From contig NC_006270.3 of NCBI RefSeq assembly GCF_000011645.1, forward strand, positions 1,547,501-1,611,500: 64,000 nucleotides of DNA. The letters are read 5' to 3'. Numbering within the stretch: position 1 is the first letter of the stretch; each line of letters opens with the position of its first letter. Positions 35,342 to 43,721 of the stretch are shown in pieces. The notes under the pieces are model-generated. The model saw only the letters and a list, made by a program, of their open reading frames with translations. It searched no databases and was not told the DNA's origin. Source of the stretch: Bacillus licheniformis DSM 13 = ATCC 14580. Its GTDB lineage: Bacteria; Bacillota; Bacilli; Bacillales; Bacillaceae. A program made the translations under genes and the position numbers.

Positions 35342-36643
35342 TTATAAAACAGAGTTCATTTTCGCTTTTGTATTTTTTTGTCTCTTCAGCGCCGCTTGAA
35401 CGTCGATTTCCGCACTCTCGGCGCTTAATTTAGGCAGGGCGATAAAGTAGTACAGCGCCGCCAGCAGAATAATTCCCGCCAAGCCGTAATATATATAATC
35501 CACATCGGCGATGATTCCCGGGAATAGGACAGCGATCATGCCAAGCGCTGAGGATTGCGCCAGCATTGTCAGCGGATCGGTCCACCCGCTGACCCTTCCC
35601 ATCAGCCTTGGATGGACGATTTTGGGAATCCAGCCGCCAAGAGCTGTGTTGATCGGCCCGATGCATATCCCGGCAAGAAATGCAGCCGAGTAGTATACGG
35701 GCAATTGATCTGTAAAGCCAAGCAGGATGATAAAGGCACCCGCGATAAAAATCGGGACTGACATCATGTATGCCGGCTTCACTTTTTTTTCGAGCAGGGC
35801 GGCGACGGCAATCCCAGTCAAAAGTCCGATGCCCAGTACGATTGTGAAGAGGGAAGTATGCCACTCATAACTGTCAGGGGACAGCTCATACTTCATTTTA
35901 AACATCGGCAGAACCGAAAGTCCGCCGCTTACAAGCCCGAAAATAAAATATCCGAATACAAGAGAGGCAAGCAATTTATTTTTTAATATATAAACGATGC
36001 CTTCCTTAAAATCGCGCATCGAATCTTTGACGGTCATGTTTTTCCAGCCTTTATTTCCGTTCGGCTTCCGCGCTGCAAGCGGTATATCGCAGGAACGGAT
36101 TAAAAAGCCGGAGACGATAAAGCTCACAAAATCAAGAGCGATTGCTCCATGCAAGCCGATCGTCTTGTACATAAATGCTCCAATTCCTACGCCGAACAAT
36201 AGAAACAGGCTGAAAAGCATCTGGTTCAGTCCTGCAGCCTTTGCATACTGGTCCTTTCTTAAAATGGCCTGGACCAAACTTGCTTCGGCCGGGTAGAAAA
36301 ATTTTGTAACCGCGCTTCTGATAAATAGGACTAAAAACACAAGCGGTATAATTTGAAGATACAATACAAAGAAAAGAACGACAGTCAGTCCCGCTCTGAT
36401 CCAATCACAGTTTTCCGCGACTTTCTTGCGGTCAAAACGGTCAGCGACCACCCCGACGATAAAGAATACGAAAACCGTCGGCAAGGAATACATCAGCTCG
36501 GCGATTGTCGTATAGGCCGGCTGGCTGCTGAACCGGTCGAGCAAGAAAAAGGCGAAAGCCATATTTCCGACTGTCGTTCCCATTTGAGAAGCGAAAGCTG
36601 CGAAAAAAAGTCGGACGAAATTACGATTTTTAAAAAGATCCAT
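35342..36643 (-). CDS. ykuC: MFS transporter YkuC
   Basis: This 433-residue major-facilitator protein has about 12 helices, the N-terminal NFVRLFFAAFASQMGTTVGN pattern and the loop motif GVVADRFDRKKV. It resembles macrolide/antibiotic efflux MFS proteins (MefA-like). Substrate is unknown. ATG follows AAGGAGCG. It is transcribed alone and ends at a strong hairpin. Confidence 0.85.
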   Translation of the reverse strand: MDLFKNRNFVRLFFAAFASQMGTTVGNMAFAFFLLDRFSSQPAYTTIAELMYSLPTVFVFFIVGVVADRFDRKKVAENCDWIRAGLTVVLFFVLYLQIIPLVFLVLFIRSAVTKFFYPAEASLVQAILRKDQYAKAAGLNQMLFSLFLLFGVGIGAFMYKTIGLHGAIALDFVSFIVSGFLIRSCDIPLAARKPNGNKGWKNMTVKDSMRDFKEGIVYILKNKLLASLVFGYFIFGLVSGGLSVLPMFKMKYELSPDSYEWHTSLFTIVLGIGLLTGIAVAALLEKKVKPAYMMSVPIFIAGAFIILLGFTDQLPVYYSAAFLAGICIGPINTALGGWIPKIVHPRLMGRVSGWTDPLTMLAQSSALGMIAVLFPGIIADVDYIYYGLAGIILLAALYYFIALPKLSAESAEIDVQAALKRQKNTKAKMNSVL

Positions 36644-36731
36644 ATATACGCTCCTTACCCTAAAGGTCCCATTATATCTTAATACAAGATGTTGTATTGT
36701 TCAAATTGCATTTGTCTGGAAATGTACTCGT

Positions 36732-37229
36732 CTAAGGTGTAATGGACACTCGGGTTCCGTTGGGTACGATAGAAGCAAGTTCCAGAACATCCCGATTGTG
36801 CATGCGGATACATCCCCTTGAAACAGCTTTGCCAATTGACGAAGGGTTATTCGTTCCATGGATGCCGTAGTGCTGTTTTGACAGGCTCAGCCAGTAGGCG
36901 CCGAACGGGCCGCCCGGATTTGGCTGCCGGTTGACGATGACAAATTCGCCTCTCGGCGTCTGTGTGAGGATTTTTCCGACGGCAATCGGATATGTTTTTA
37001 CAAGTCTGTCTCGCTCATACAATCTGAGCGTTCTTCCGTTGAGAGACACGGCAATCCGGTATGGAATTGTGTCCGGATTTCTGATGCCGGGAATGATAAT
37101 CGACTGGCCCGCGGACACTTGGCCGCCGTTTAAGCCAGGATTCGCCTGCAGCAACGCCTGCCGGGTCGTTCTGAAATCGGCGGCGATGCTTTCAAGGGTT
37201 TCTCCGGGTTTGACTTGGTACATCAGCAA
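36732..37229 (-). CDS. ykuD: L,D-transpeptidase YkuD with LysM domain
   Basis: The 165-residue protein has an N-terminal LysM domain (YQVKPGETLESIAADFRTT, about 3-50) and a C-terminal YkuD catalytic domain with HGTNNPSSIGK and the nucleophile cysteine in SRGCIRMHN. It makes L,D crosslinks in peptidoglycan and is a spore-associated enzyme in B. subtilis. There is no signal peptide, as in the B. subtilis protein. TTG at 37227-37229 gives the known start; AAGGAG lies about 12 nt upstream. ATG 37223 would be farther from it. Confidence 0.95.
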   Translation of the reverse strand: MLMYQVKPGETLESIAADFRTTRQALLQANPGLNGGQVSAGQSIIIPGIRNPDTIPYRIAVSLNGRTLRLYERDRLVKTYPIAVGKILTQTPRGEFVIVNRQPNPGGPFGAYWLSLSKQHYGIHGTNNPSSIGKAVSRGCIRMHNRDVLELASIVPNGTRVSITP

Positions 37230-37408
37230 TAATCAGCACATCTCCTTTTCAAAAACGAAAAGAGAGCCTTTTCCGCTGCTAATATATAGACGGAAAGAGG
37301 CTGAGGAAGTTTCGTTTTTTTGATGGGGATTGGATGAAATGGAGCGGGAATGTTTTTACTTAATGTATGCAGATGCCTTTTGTTTTGAGCCAAAAGACCG
37401 GGCAAGAT

Positions 37409-38266
37409 TTAAATGGATTCAAGCTGGAACACGGTGATTTCAGGCTTTGACAGAAAGCGGAGCGGCAGCCTGGTCGTGCCGATTCCTCGATTGACATAGA
37501 TTTTCATTCCGGCTGTTTCATACATTCCTTCCGTATAAATTTCTCCGTACGGAGGCGTAATCAAAGGACCGAATACGGGAATCTGAATTTGTCCGCCGTG
37601 GGTGTGTCCGGATATTTGCAGATTGACGGGGTATTGATTTGCCGTTAAAGCGGCATCAGGCTCATGGACGAGCAAAATCGAAAAGGCTTTTTTGCTCAGC
37701 TTTGACAGGATGCCTTCGTAGTCAGGTCTGCCGAGCATCAAATCATCGAGTGAAGCGATCTCAATTACGCTTCCGTCTATCAATTCAAGCTTCAGCAAAT
37801 CGTTTCGCAGCACCCGAAAACCGGCCGATGCCATGAGCGTCTGATAGACTTTTGTTCCATAGCCTCCGTGATCATGGTTCCCGAATATAGCAAGCTTTCC
37901 ATAGGGGGCTGAAAGCTTTTTTAAGGCGCTTACAGCACGCTCGTGTTCCCGGTAGCGATGCGGTTTATCTATTAAATCCCCGCTGAATACGATAAGATCC
38001 GGGGAGAGGGCGTTCACTTGGCTGACAACATTTGAAAGCTCGTCTGCTGTAAAGTATTCGCTTAAGTGGGTATCGCTGAACTGAACGATCCGAAACTGAT
38101 CAAACCCTTTAGGAATGAGCCGATGCCGAATGGGAATAAAGTTTGTTTCAAGCATGTGCGGTTCGAGATAGCGCGCATAGCCCAAGCCGCCGGCAGCGGT
38201 AAAGAGCCCTGCTGCGGCAAGGCCTAAGAAGCCTTTTAAAAATTGTCTTCTGGACGGATTTTTCAT
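37409..38266 (-). CDS. ykuE: Tat-exported metallophosphoesterase YkuE
   Basis: The 285-residue protein has a twin-arginine signal (NPSRRQFLKGFLGLAAAGLF) and calcineurin-like phosphoesterase motifs in order: FSDTHLSE, SGDLIDKP, GNHDHGG and SGHTHGGQI. B. subtilis YkuE is exported by TatAyCy and binds the cell wall with metal ions. ATG at 38264-38266 has AAGG 10 nt upstream. The TTG two codons earlier is too close. Confidence 0.92.
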   Translation of the reverse strand: MKNPSRRQFLKGFLGLAAAGLFTAAGGLGYARYLEPHMLETNFIPIRHRLIPKGFDQFRIVQFSDTHLSEYFTADELSNVVSQVNALSPDLIVFSGDLIDKPHRYREHERAVSALKKLSAPYGKLAIFGNHDHGGYGTKVYQTLMASAGFRVLRNDLLKLELIDGSVIEIASLDDLMLGRPDYEGILSKLSKKAFSILLVHEPDAALTANQYPVNLQISGHTHGGQIQIPVFGPLITPPYGEIYTEGMYETAGMKIYVNRGIGTTRLPLRFLSKPEITVFQLESI

Positions 38267-38376
38267 AATCAACCAACCTTTAATAGATTCTCTACATTAT
38301 ATCATCCAGAAAAGCCATTTTAGGACAGTCCGCATGTTTTGTTAATTTTTTTTAATTTATATGATAAACTATCAAT

Positions 38377-38394
38377 TGAATGAATACTCATTCA
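38377..38394 (+). promoter_or_regulatory. FadR operator of fadH
   Basis: TGAATGAATACTCATTCA is a perfect inverted repeat matching the Bacillus FadR consensus TGAATGAnTAnTCATTCA. It lies between a probable -10 (TATGAT near 38360) and the fadH start. FadR releases it when long-chain acyl-CoA binds. Confidence 0.88.
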
Positions 38395-38411
38395 TAACAA
38401 GGGGGATGGAT

Positions 38412-39176
38412 ATGGACAGAAAAGTTGTAATCGTGACCGGCGGGTCGAGCGGAATGGGAAAAGCGATCGCCAAAAAGCAGGCTGAAGAAGGATGGAATGT
38501 GATGATTACGGGCAGAACACAAGAAACGCTCGAAGCGGCCAAAGAAGAAATTGAAACTTTTGCCGGGCAGGTGGCCGTATGCCGGATGGATGTCCGGTCT
38601 GTTGAAGATGTGGAACAGATGATCACAGAGGCGGCAGGACGGTTTGGCACGATCGACGCTTTGGTTAACAATGCCGCAGGCAACTTTATCTGCCCGGCTG
38701 AAAAACTATCGGTCAACGGCTGGAAGGCGGTCATCGATATCGTGCTGAACGGCACATTTTATTGCAGCCAAGCAGCCGGCCGCTACTGGATCAAGGAAAA
38801 GAAACGCGGCCAGATTTTAAATATGGTCGCGACGTATGCATGGGGCGCCGGTGCCGGTGTCGTTCACTCCGCGGCGGCAAAAGCAGGCGTTCTGTCGCTG
38901 ACAAGGACGCTTGCCGTCGAGTGGGGAAGTGCATACGGGATTAGGTGCAACGCCATTGCGCCCGGTCCGATCGAGAGGACGGGCGGAGCCGAAAAATTAT
39001 TTGAATCGGAAGAAGCCGCGCACGCGACAATCAAAAGCGTTCCGCTCAAAAGGCTGGGCACCCCTGAAGAAATCGCGGGACTCGCCGCATTTTTGCTTTC
39101 TGAGCAGGCGGGATATGTCAACGGGGAGTGTGTGACGATGGACGGAGGTCAATGGCTGAATCCCCGTCCGTTTTAG
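38412..39176 (+). CDS. fadH: 2,4-dienoyl-CoA reductase-like SDR FadH
   Basis: The 254-residue SDR has VTGGSSGMGKAIAKK, NNAAGNFICPAEKLS and the active region ATYAWGAGAGVVHSAAAKAGVLSLTRTL. It is the PDCR-type dienoyl-CoA reductase for unsaturated fatty-acid breakdown and is in the FadR regulon. Usual YxxxK is replaced by HSAAAKAG, as in this subfamily. The start at 38412 gives exactly the B. subtilis length. GGGGG lies 6 nt before it. Confidence 0.92.
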   Translation: MDRKVVIVTGGSSGMGKAIAKKQAEEGWNVMITGRTQETLEAAKEEIETFAGQVAVCRMDVRSVEDVEQMITEAAGRFGTIDALVNNAAGNFICPAEKLSVNGWKAVIDIVLNGTFYCSQAAGRYWIKEKKRGQILNMVATYAWGAGAGVVHSAAAKAGVLSLTRTLAVEWGSAYGIRCNAIAPGPIERTGGAEKLFESEEAAHATIKSVPLKRLGTPEEIAGLAAFLLSEQAGYVNGECVTMDGGQWLNPRPF

Positions 39177-39243
39177 ATTTCAAATTCAAAGGTGCGAGCC
39201 GGTATGGTATAATCAGACAAAGATTAGAAGCAGGTGATATGCC

Positions 39244-40464
39244 ATGTTGGATCCACTCGATATTTTAACGAACATTGAAGATGTCATTCCATACTATCAG
39301 CCGATCTTCAGTGCTGAAGAACAAAAGGTGATCGGCTATGAAGTGCTGGGGCGCATCAAGGTAGAAACTGAAGTGAAGAGCCTCGGGCCGTTTTTTTCTG
39401 ATCCGACAATTCCGGAAGAATACAAGAAAGAGGTTGATCTCAAGGTGATCCGCCAGGCGCTCGATCATTTTCTGGACAGCGGGCGCGACCTGCTCATCTT
39501 CGTCAATCAAGATGCAAATGTGCTGATGATGGATCACGGCGAATCGTTCCTCGACCTGTTGATGGAATATCAGGATAAAGGGCTCGAGCTCAGCCGTTTC
39601 GTTATCGAAATCACGGAGCAAAAGTTTGAAGGGGATATTGAACAGCTTCATCATTTGCTGACCTATTACCGTACATACGGAATTAAAGTCGCTGTTGATA
39701 ATATCGGTAAGGAAAGCAGCAATCTCGACAGAATCGCTCTTCTTTCTCCGGATCTGTTAAAGATCGACCTTCAGCCGCTCAAGCTGTCTTCTCCTTCGCC
39801 TTCCTATGAATATGTGCTTTACAGCATATCTCTCCTTGCCAGAAAAATCGGAGCCGCATTGCTTTATGAAGATATTGAAGCGAGCTTTCAGCTGCAATAC
39901 GCATGGAGAAACGGGGGCCGATATTTCCAGGGGCAGTATCTTGAGCTGCCGAAGGATAAATTTATCGAACGGGATGTATTAAAGGACCGGCTGCAGGCCG
40001 AGTTTCATCAATTCATCACGCATGAGAAGAAGAAGCTAACCATTCTGTACGATCACTCCGAGCAGTTTTACAAACGGGTTCATCAGCTTGTCACATCGCT
40101 AAAGAAAACGGCTCAGTCAGACGATGAATTTCTCTTCAATCTCGGAAAAGAACTGACAGATTGCAGCTTTAGAATTTACATGTGCGATGAAGACGGTATT
40201 CAGCTGACGAAAAACGTGTTTAAGCATGACGGAGCATGGATATTTCAGCCTGAGTACATCGGCAAAAATTGGAGCTGGCGCCCTTATTTTCTCGAGAATA
40301 TCATGAGGATGAGAACGATGAGAAAAGGGTTTTTCAGCGATTTGTACAGCGATATCGAAACGGGGGAAATGATCAGAACGTTTTCCTATCCGATGGATGA
40401 AGAATTGTATCTGTTCATTGACCTGTCCTACTCATATTTATACGAACAAGACGGATTAATTTAA
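39244..40464 (+). CDS. ykuI: EAL-domain c-di-GMP-binding protein YkuI
   Basis: This 406-residue protein has an N-terminal EAL domain (about 15-245; the motif is EVL in GYEVLGRI rather than EAL) and a C-terminal PAS-like (YkuI_C) domain. The B. subtilis homologue binds c-di-GMP but shows no clear phosphodiesterase activity. It can affect exopolysaccharide through YdaK-type pathways. Start ATG follows GCAGGTGAT. A likely -10 TATAAT lies near 39207. Confidence 0.92.
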   Translation: MLDPLDILTNIEDVIPYYQPIFSAEEQKVIGYEVLGRIKVETEVKSLGPFFSDPTIPEEYKKEVDLKVIRQALDHFLDSGRDLLIFVNQDANVLMMDHGESFLDLLMEYQDKGLELSRFVIEITEQKFEGDIEQLHHLLTYYRTYGIKVAVDNIGKESSNLDRIALLSPDLLKIDLQPLKLSSPSPSYEYVLYSISLLARKIGAALLYEDIEASFQLQYAWRNGGRYFQGQYLELPKDKFIERDVLKDRLQAEFHQFITHEKKKLTILYDHSEQFYKRVHQLVTSLKKTAQSDDEFLFNLGKELTDCSFRIYMCDEDGIQLTKNVFKHDGAWIFQPEYIGKNWSWRPYFLENIMRMRTMRKGFFSDLYSDIETGEMIRTFSYPMDEELYLFIDLSYSYLYEQDGLI

Positions 40465-40574
40465 GCGGCGGCCTTTCGCCGCTTTTTCTTTTTGAAAAAA
40501 TGAATCCCGAGAGGTTTGTTTCGCGTATATAAAGGAAAATGTGAAAATATAAATGCTAAAAAGGGGTGGATCAT

Positions 40575-41201
40575 ATGAAGAACGTTTGGTCATCCTTACT
40601 GTGCGCGCTTCTGGCTGCGGCTCTTGTATTCTTCTGCGCGGATTTTGCCAAAGCCGGAGAAAAACCGACAAGAGCATCGTTATTTGAGACCCTTCAATCC
40701 GTATCGGACGTCCATTTTCAGCTGACCGAAAAGGAAAGAACGAAAACAGACATGATATCCCTCTTGGAACCTTATATGGAGCACGCCATGGCAGTGAAGT
40801 ATGTAGAGGCGAACGCCTTTCCTGAACAAGCGGGGTGGATTTTTTACGGGACAGACGCGCCTGAAGTTGCAATCCCTTTCTTCAGCTATGGCGGAGACAC
40901 AAAAGTGGCGGGGAAAGACGGAAGCTATACCGTATATGAATTTGTTGGAGATCAAAACGACGGCCCTGTTTCATATCAAAAAAATTATCAGACGGTGACG
41001 CTGAAGAATACCGGCGGCAGCTTCAAAGTAACGGATATCGGCCAATCTGATACAAAACCGGCTGGAGAAGAAATAATGTCCAAACAACCGGATGAAAAAG
41101 AAACAAGCTCGAATTTTGCGGATAAAGGGGAAGGAGACCAGGCTGCATTTCCGCTTTTTGCCACCGATGTTAACTGGACATTGGCCGGAATTTTCAGCTA
41201 G
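40575..41201 (+). CDS. Secreted hypothetical protein (YkuH-like position)
   Basis: The 208-residue protein has a signal peptide (KNVWSSLLCALLAAALVFFC, cleavage near AKA). The mature part begins with a helical region (SLFETLQSVSDVHFQLTEKER) and has a beta-rich C-terminal half (YTVYEFVGDQN, YQTVTLKNTGGSFKVTDIG), then an acidic tail. It resembles the DUF3993-type secreted proteins. Its place near ykuI suggests the counterpart of B. subtilis ykuH. ATG at 40575 follows AAAAGGGGTGG. A possible sigma-B promoter (GTTTGT, 14 bp, GGAAAA) lies near 40516-40542. Function is unknown. Confidence 0.65.
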   Translation: MKNVWSSLLCALLAAALVFFCADFAKAGEKPTRASLFETLQSVSDVHFQLTEKERTKTDMISLLEPYMEHAMAVKYVEANAFPEQAGWIFYGTDAPEVAIPFFSYGGDTKVAGKDGSYTVYEFVGDQNDGPVSYQKNYQTVTLKNTGGSFKVTDIGQSDTKPAGEEIMSKQPDEKETSSNFADKGEGDQAAFPLFATDVNWTLAGIFS

Positions 41202-41236
41202 CAAAAGAATTTAAAGAAAATCATTGACAATGATAC

Positions 41237-41251
41237 TGATAATCATTATCA
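41237..41251 (+). promoter_or_regulatory. Fur box of fsrA
   Basis: TGATAATCATTATCA is a perfect 7-1-7 Fur box between TTGACA (41224-41229) and a -10 TATCAT (41247-41252). Fur with iron would fully cover the promoter. Confidence 0.92.
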
Positions 41252-41259
41252 TTTAATTA

Positions 41260-41342
41260 TAGAGAGATGAACCTCTCTGTTCCCCAACCCCTCTATCAGA
41301 TCAAGATTTAAAAAACTTGGCGCTGCCCCCGCCAAGTTTTTT
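41260..41342 (+). ncRNA. fsrA: FsrA iron-sparing small RNA
   Basis: The predicted RNA is about 83 nt. It has a 5' hairpin (AGAGAG/CTCTCT), a single-stranded C-rich stretch with CCCC and CCCCTC (the known target-pairing parts of FsrA), and a terminator hairpin (ACTTGGCG/CGCCAAGT) with a T run. Its Fur-box promoter and place between the ykuI region and ykuJ match B. subtilis FsrA. FsrA represses iron-rich enzymes such as succinate dehydrogenase and aconitase when iron is low. Confidence 0.9.
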
Positions 41343-41657
41343 ATTTGCATGGAATCCCGCACTTCAAATAGCTGCGGGATTTTTGGGCATTAGGCGCGCG
41401 CAGGAATAAGACAATCCTTTGCTCCATAAATCTAAATTGGTGGTTCAAATAGACTCCTCTGCAGTCAAAAAAATATTTTTCATGTATGACATGAAAAAAG
41501 AAAACTCAAACTATGAAAAAGCGGTTTTTCTTTTTCATGATCAAAAAGGAAAAATGTCATCGGCTGATACTTTGTGGTATGATGCTTTGTAGAACTTGTA
41601 TTATAATTAATACTTGTTGATCCTGAAGTTGTTTTTTTGAAAGGAGTCTTTTTTAGA
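41343..41657. other. fsrA-ykuJ gap with a second terminator-like hairpin
   Basis: AATCCCGCA (41353-41361) and TGCGGGATT (41373-41381) form a perfect 9-bp stem followed by five T, only 11 nt after the FsrA terminator. It may catch read-through from fsrA. The rest (to the ykuJ ribosome site AAGGAG) is AT-rich, with a short repeat CATGTATGACATG near 41480-41492. No gene is seen. Confidence 0.55.
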
Positions 41658-41900
41658 ATGTCACAATTAATGGGTATCATCACGAGACTGCAGAGCCTGC
41701 AAGAGACTGCGGAGGCTGCCGGAGAACCGACGCAGCGCAATTTTGAAGTGAACGGAGAAAAAATTTGCAGCGTAAAATATTTTGAAAAAAACCAAACGTT
41801 TGAGCTGACAGTTTATCAAAAAGGAGATAAGCCTACCACATTTCCGTTTGACAACATCGATATGATTTCAATCGAAATCTTTGAACTGCTTCAGCAATAG
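41658..41900 (+). CDS. ykuJ: YkuJ family protein (DUF1797)
   Basis: The 80-residue cytoplasmic protein (SQLMGIITRLQSLQETAEAA...) matches YkuJ (79 in B. subtilis). It has an N-terminal helix, a beta sheet (FEVNGEKICSVKYF, FELTVYQKG) and a C-terminal helix. Structures of the family exist but function is unknown. ATG at 41658 follows AAAGGAG. It is the first gene of a run with the zinc-ribbon gene and ykuK. Confidence 0.88.
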   Translation: MSQLMGIITRLQSLQETAEAAGEPTQRNFEVNGEKICSVKYFEKNQTFELTVYQKGDKPTTFPFDNIDMISIEIFELLQQ

Positions 41901-41911
41901 GAGGATATGGC

Positions 41912-42061
41912 ATGAAAGCTTTTCCAAGCGTTATTTGTCCGCATTGCAAAACAACCGAGCATATGGATCAAGTTCTGACGGCCCAGTCCAATCAGAATGT
42001 GATTTACAGATGTGAGAGCTGCGGGTTCAGCTTGAAAAATATACCGACCAAAAAAGGATAG
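41912..42061 (+). CDS. 49-aa zinc-ribbon protein
   Basis: ATG at 41912 lies 11 nt after the ykuJ stop, with AGGAGG directly between. The 49-residue product has two CxxC pairs: CPHC near residue 9 and CESCG near residue 35, spaced as in a zinc ribbon that may bind nucleic acid or protein. Codon use and ribosome site support a real gene. It lies between ykuJ and ykuK in the same orientation. No specific family name is claimed. Confidence 0.8.
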   Translation: MKAFPSVICPHCKTTEHMDQVLTAQSNQNVIYRCESCGFSLKNIPTKKG

Positions 42062-42118
42062 CAGACAGACGAATCGTTCCATCTTCGGTGCAGATCAAAA
42101 ATGAAAAGGGGCATTCCA

Positions 42119-42637
42119 ATGGCTGATTCTTTTCTTTTTTACAATCTTTCTGAAGATCAAATGACATTTCCTGAAGTGATCGGGAGACTAAAGTCGTTCA
42201 TACGCCAAGATCCGAGGGCAAGCTATCTGCTGTCCGTCGGAACAGACTCGCAGATCCATCAGAATTGCACAAAATTTATCACAGCTATCCATTTGCACCG
42301 CAAAGGCAAAGGAGCGTGGGGCTGTCTGAAAAACACGGTTGTCAACAGACCGATACATAGCCTCAGGGAGAAAATATCGCTTGAAACAGCTTACAGCCAA
42401 GAGATTGCCGCATATCTTTTAAATGATTATTTTAATGAAATCATGGATCTGCTTCTTCCGTTTACAGACGAGGGAGCAGATTTAACCCTTGAAGTTCATT
42501 TGGATATCGGAAAAAAAGGAATGACAAAGGATTTAATTCAGGAAATGACAGGACGAATCACTTCGATGGGGATCTGCGCCAAAATTAAACCTGACTCCTA
42601 TACAGCTTCAAGCTATGCAAACCGGTACACAAAATAA
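42119..42637 (+). CDS. ykuK: YkuK family protein (RNase H-like fold, DUF458)
   Basis: The 172-residue protein has SVGTDSQIHQNCTKFITAIHLH near the start and HLDIGKKGMTKDLIQEM later. These carry acidic residues in an RNase H-like arrangement proposed for DUF458. Function is unknown. ATG at 42119 follows AAAAGGGG and gives exactly the B. subtilis length. It ends the ykuJ run. Confidence 0.88.
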   Translation: MADSFLFYNLSEDQMTFPEVIGRLKSFIRQDPRASYLLSVGTDSQIHQNCTKFITAIHLHRKGKGAWGCLKNTVVNRPIHSLREKISLETAYSQEIAAYLLNDYFNEIMDLLLPFTDEGADLTLEVHLDIGKKGMTKDLIQEMTGRITSMGICAKIKPDSYTASSYANRYTK

Positions 42638-42661
42638 TTGTTTGAAAGAAAATCGAACAGA

Positions 42662-42682
42662 TGTCGAAATGTGCGGTTGACG
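42662..42682 (+). promoter_or_regulatory. Spo0A box and -35 upstream of abbA
   Basis: TGTCGAA at 42662-42668 matches the 0A box and lies 8 bp before TTGACG (42677-42682). A weak -10 TATTCT lies at 42700-42705. abbA is known to be switched on by Spo0A-P. Confidence 0.6.
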
Positions 42683-42775
42683 TTTGATTTTCAATTTCAT
42701 ATTCTAGCCCTATAGAAACTAGAGAGAACATATTGTTTCTGACTCTAGCTAAATCAATTAGGGGGCTGGTTAAGA

Positions 42776-42955
42776 ATGGAACGCTTTTCAGAAGAAGAGA
42801 GAAAACTGTTGCTGAACGTACTTTTGGACCATGAGTATGCCGTAGAGCTACTAAGCAGTGAGATCAATGATATAGAAACTGGTACAAAAAATGTGGATAG
42901 CCTGACATATAAGAAACTGGTTACCTTATATGACCGTGTCCGGTCTGAAAATTAG
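42776..42955 (+). CDS. abbA: AbrB antirepressor AbbA
   Basis: The 59-residue helical protein (MERFSEEERKLLLNVLLDHE..., SSEINDIETGTKNVD, TYKKLVTLYDR) is nearly identical in its core to B. subtilis AbbA. AbbA mimics DNA and blocks AbrB, freeing biofilm and sporulation genes. The ATG at 42776 follows GGGGG by 10 nt. The B. subtilis protein is a few residues longer at its start. A Spo0A box lies upstream and a hairpin terminator downstream. Confidence 0.92.
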   Translation: MERFSEEERKLLLNVLLDHEYAVELLSSEINDIETGTKNVDSLTYKKLVTLYDRVRSEN

Positions 42956-42972
42956 GTCAGATTATATCAATT

Positions 42973-42997
42973 GATACTCATTAGAGTATCTTTTTTG
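42973..42997 (+). terminator. Rho-independent terminator after abbA
   Basis: Stem GATACTC / GAGTATC with loop ATTA and a run of six T. Confidence 0.85.
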
Positions 42998-43048
42998 TTT
43001 CCTAAAAGGATATTGAATGATAAACTGACCTTGGGAGAAAGGAAAGTT

Positions 43049-43055
43049 TTCGACA
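43049..43055 (-). promoter_or_regulatory. Putative Spo0A box upstream of darB
   Basis: TTCGACA (TGTCGAA on the minus strand) lies about 80 bp before darB, next to a TTGATA -35-like hexamer. The match is to the core only. Confidence 0.35.
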
Positions 43056-43135
43056 AATATTGATATTGTTTATATTATTGTAGTATAGGGAAATTATGCG
43101 TTGATGGATTAAAGCTGAAAAGGAGTCGAAAAATC

Positions 43136-43579
43136 ATGATTAGTTTGCAATCAGATGAACTTCTTGAAACGACAGTAGGTCAGTTTATGATCGATGCTGA
43201 TAAAGTAGCCCATGTTCAAGTCGGAAACAATCTGGAACATGCCCTTCTCGTTTTGACGAAAACCGGATATACCGCGATCCCTGTACTTGATGCTTCTTTC
43301 CGTTTGCACGGATTAATCGGAACGAATATGATCATGGATAAAATCTTCGGCTTGGAACGAATCGAATTTGAGAAGCTTGATAAGATTCATGTTGAAGAAG
43401 TCATGCTGACGGACATCCCCCGCTTAAAAATTGATGATCCGATTTTAAAAGGATTCGGACTCGTCATCAACAACGCGTTTGTATGTGTCGAAAATGAAGA
43501 GCAGGTTTTCGAAGGCATTTTTACAAGGCGTGTCGTATTAAAACAGCTGAATAAGCATTTGAGGACGTTGAATAAATAG
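43136..43579 (+). CDS. darB: c-di-AMP receptor DarB (CBS-domain protein YkuL)
   Basis: This 147-residue protein is a tandem CBS pair (TVGQFMIDADKVAHVQVGNN, GYTAIPVLDASFRLHGLIGTNMIMD, then VEEVMLTDIPRLKIDDPI). DarB binds c-di-AMP. In its free form it binds Rel to promote (p)ppGpp synthesis and pyruvate carboxylase to stimulate it, linking potassium status to metabolism. ATG follows AAAGGAG. Length equals B. subtilis YkuL. Confidence 0.93.
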   Translation: MISLQSDELLETTVGQFMIDADKVAHVQVGNNLEHALLVLTKTGYTAIPVLDASFRLHGLIGTNMIMDKIFGLERIEFEKLDKIHVEEVMLTDIPRLKIDDPILKGFGLVINNAFVCVENEEQVFEGIFTRRVVLKQLNKHLRTLNK

Positions 43580-43721
43580 GCGCGGCAGCGGCCTATTTTT
43601 TATTTGCAGCGCTCCATCCAATCCTCCGCACATTCCCCGATGCCCGACTTCCCGCTTGATTAAAAAACAGCCGTTTGATTAAATGTATGATAAGAAAAAC
43701 TTATTGGAATGAGGAATGTCC

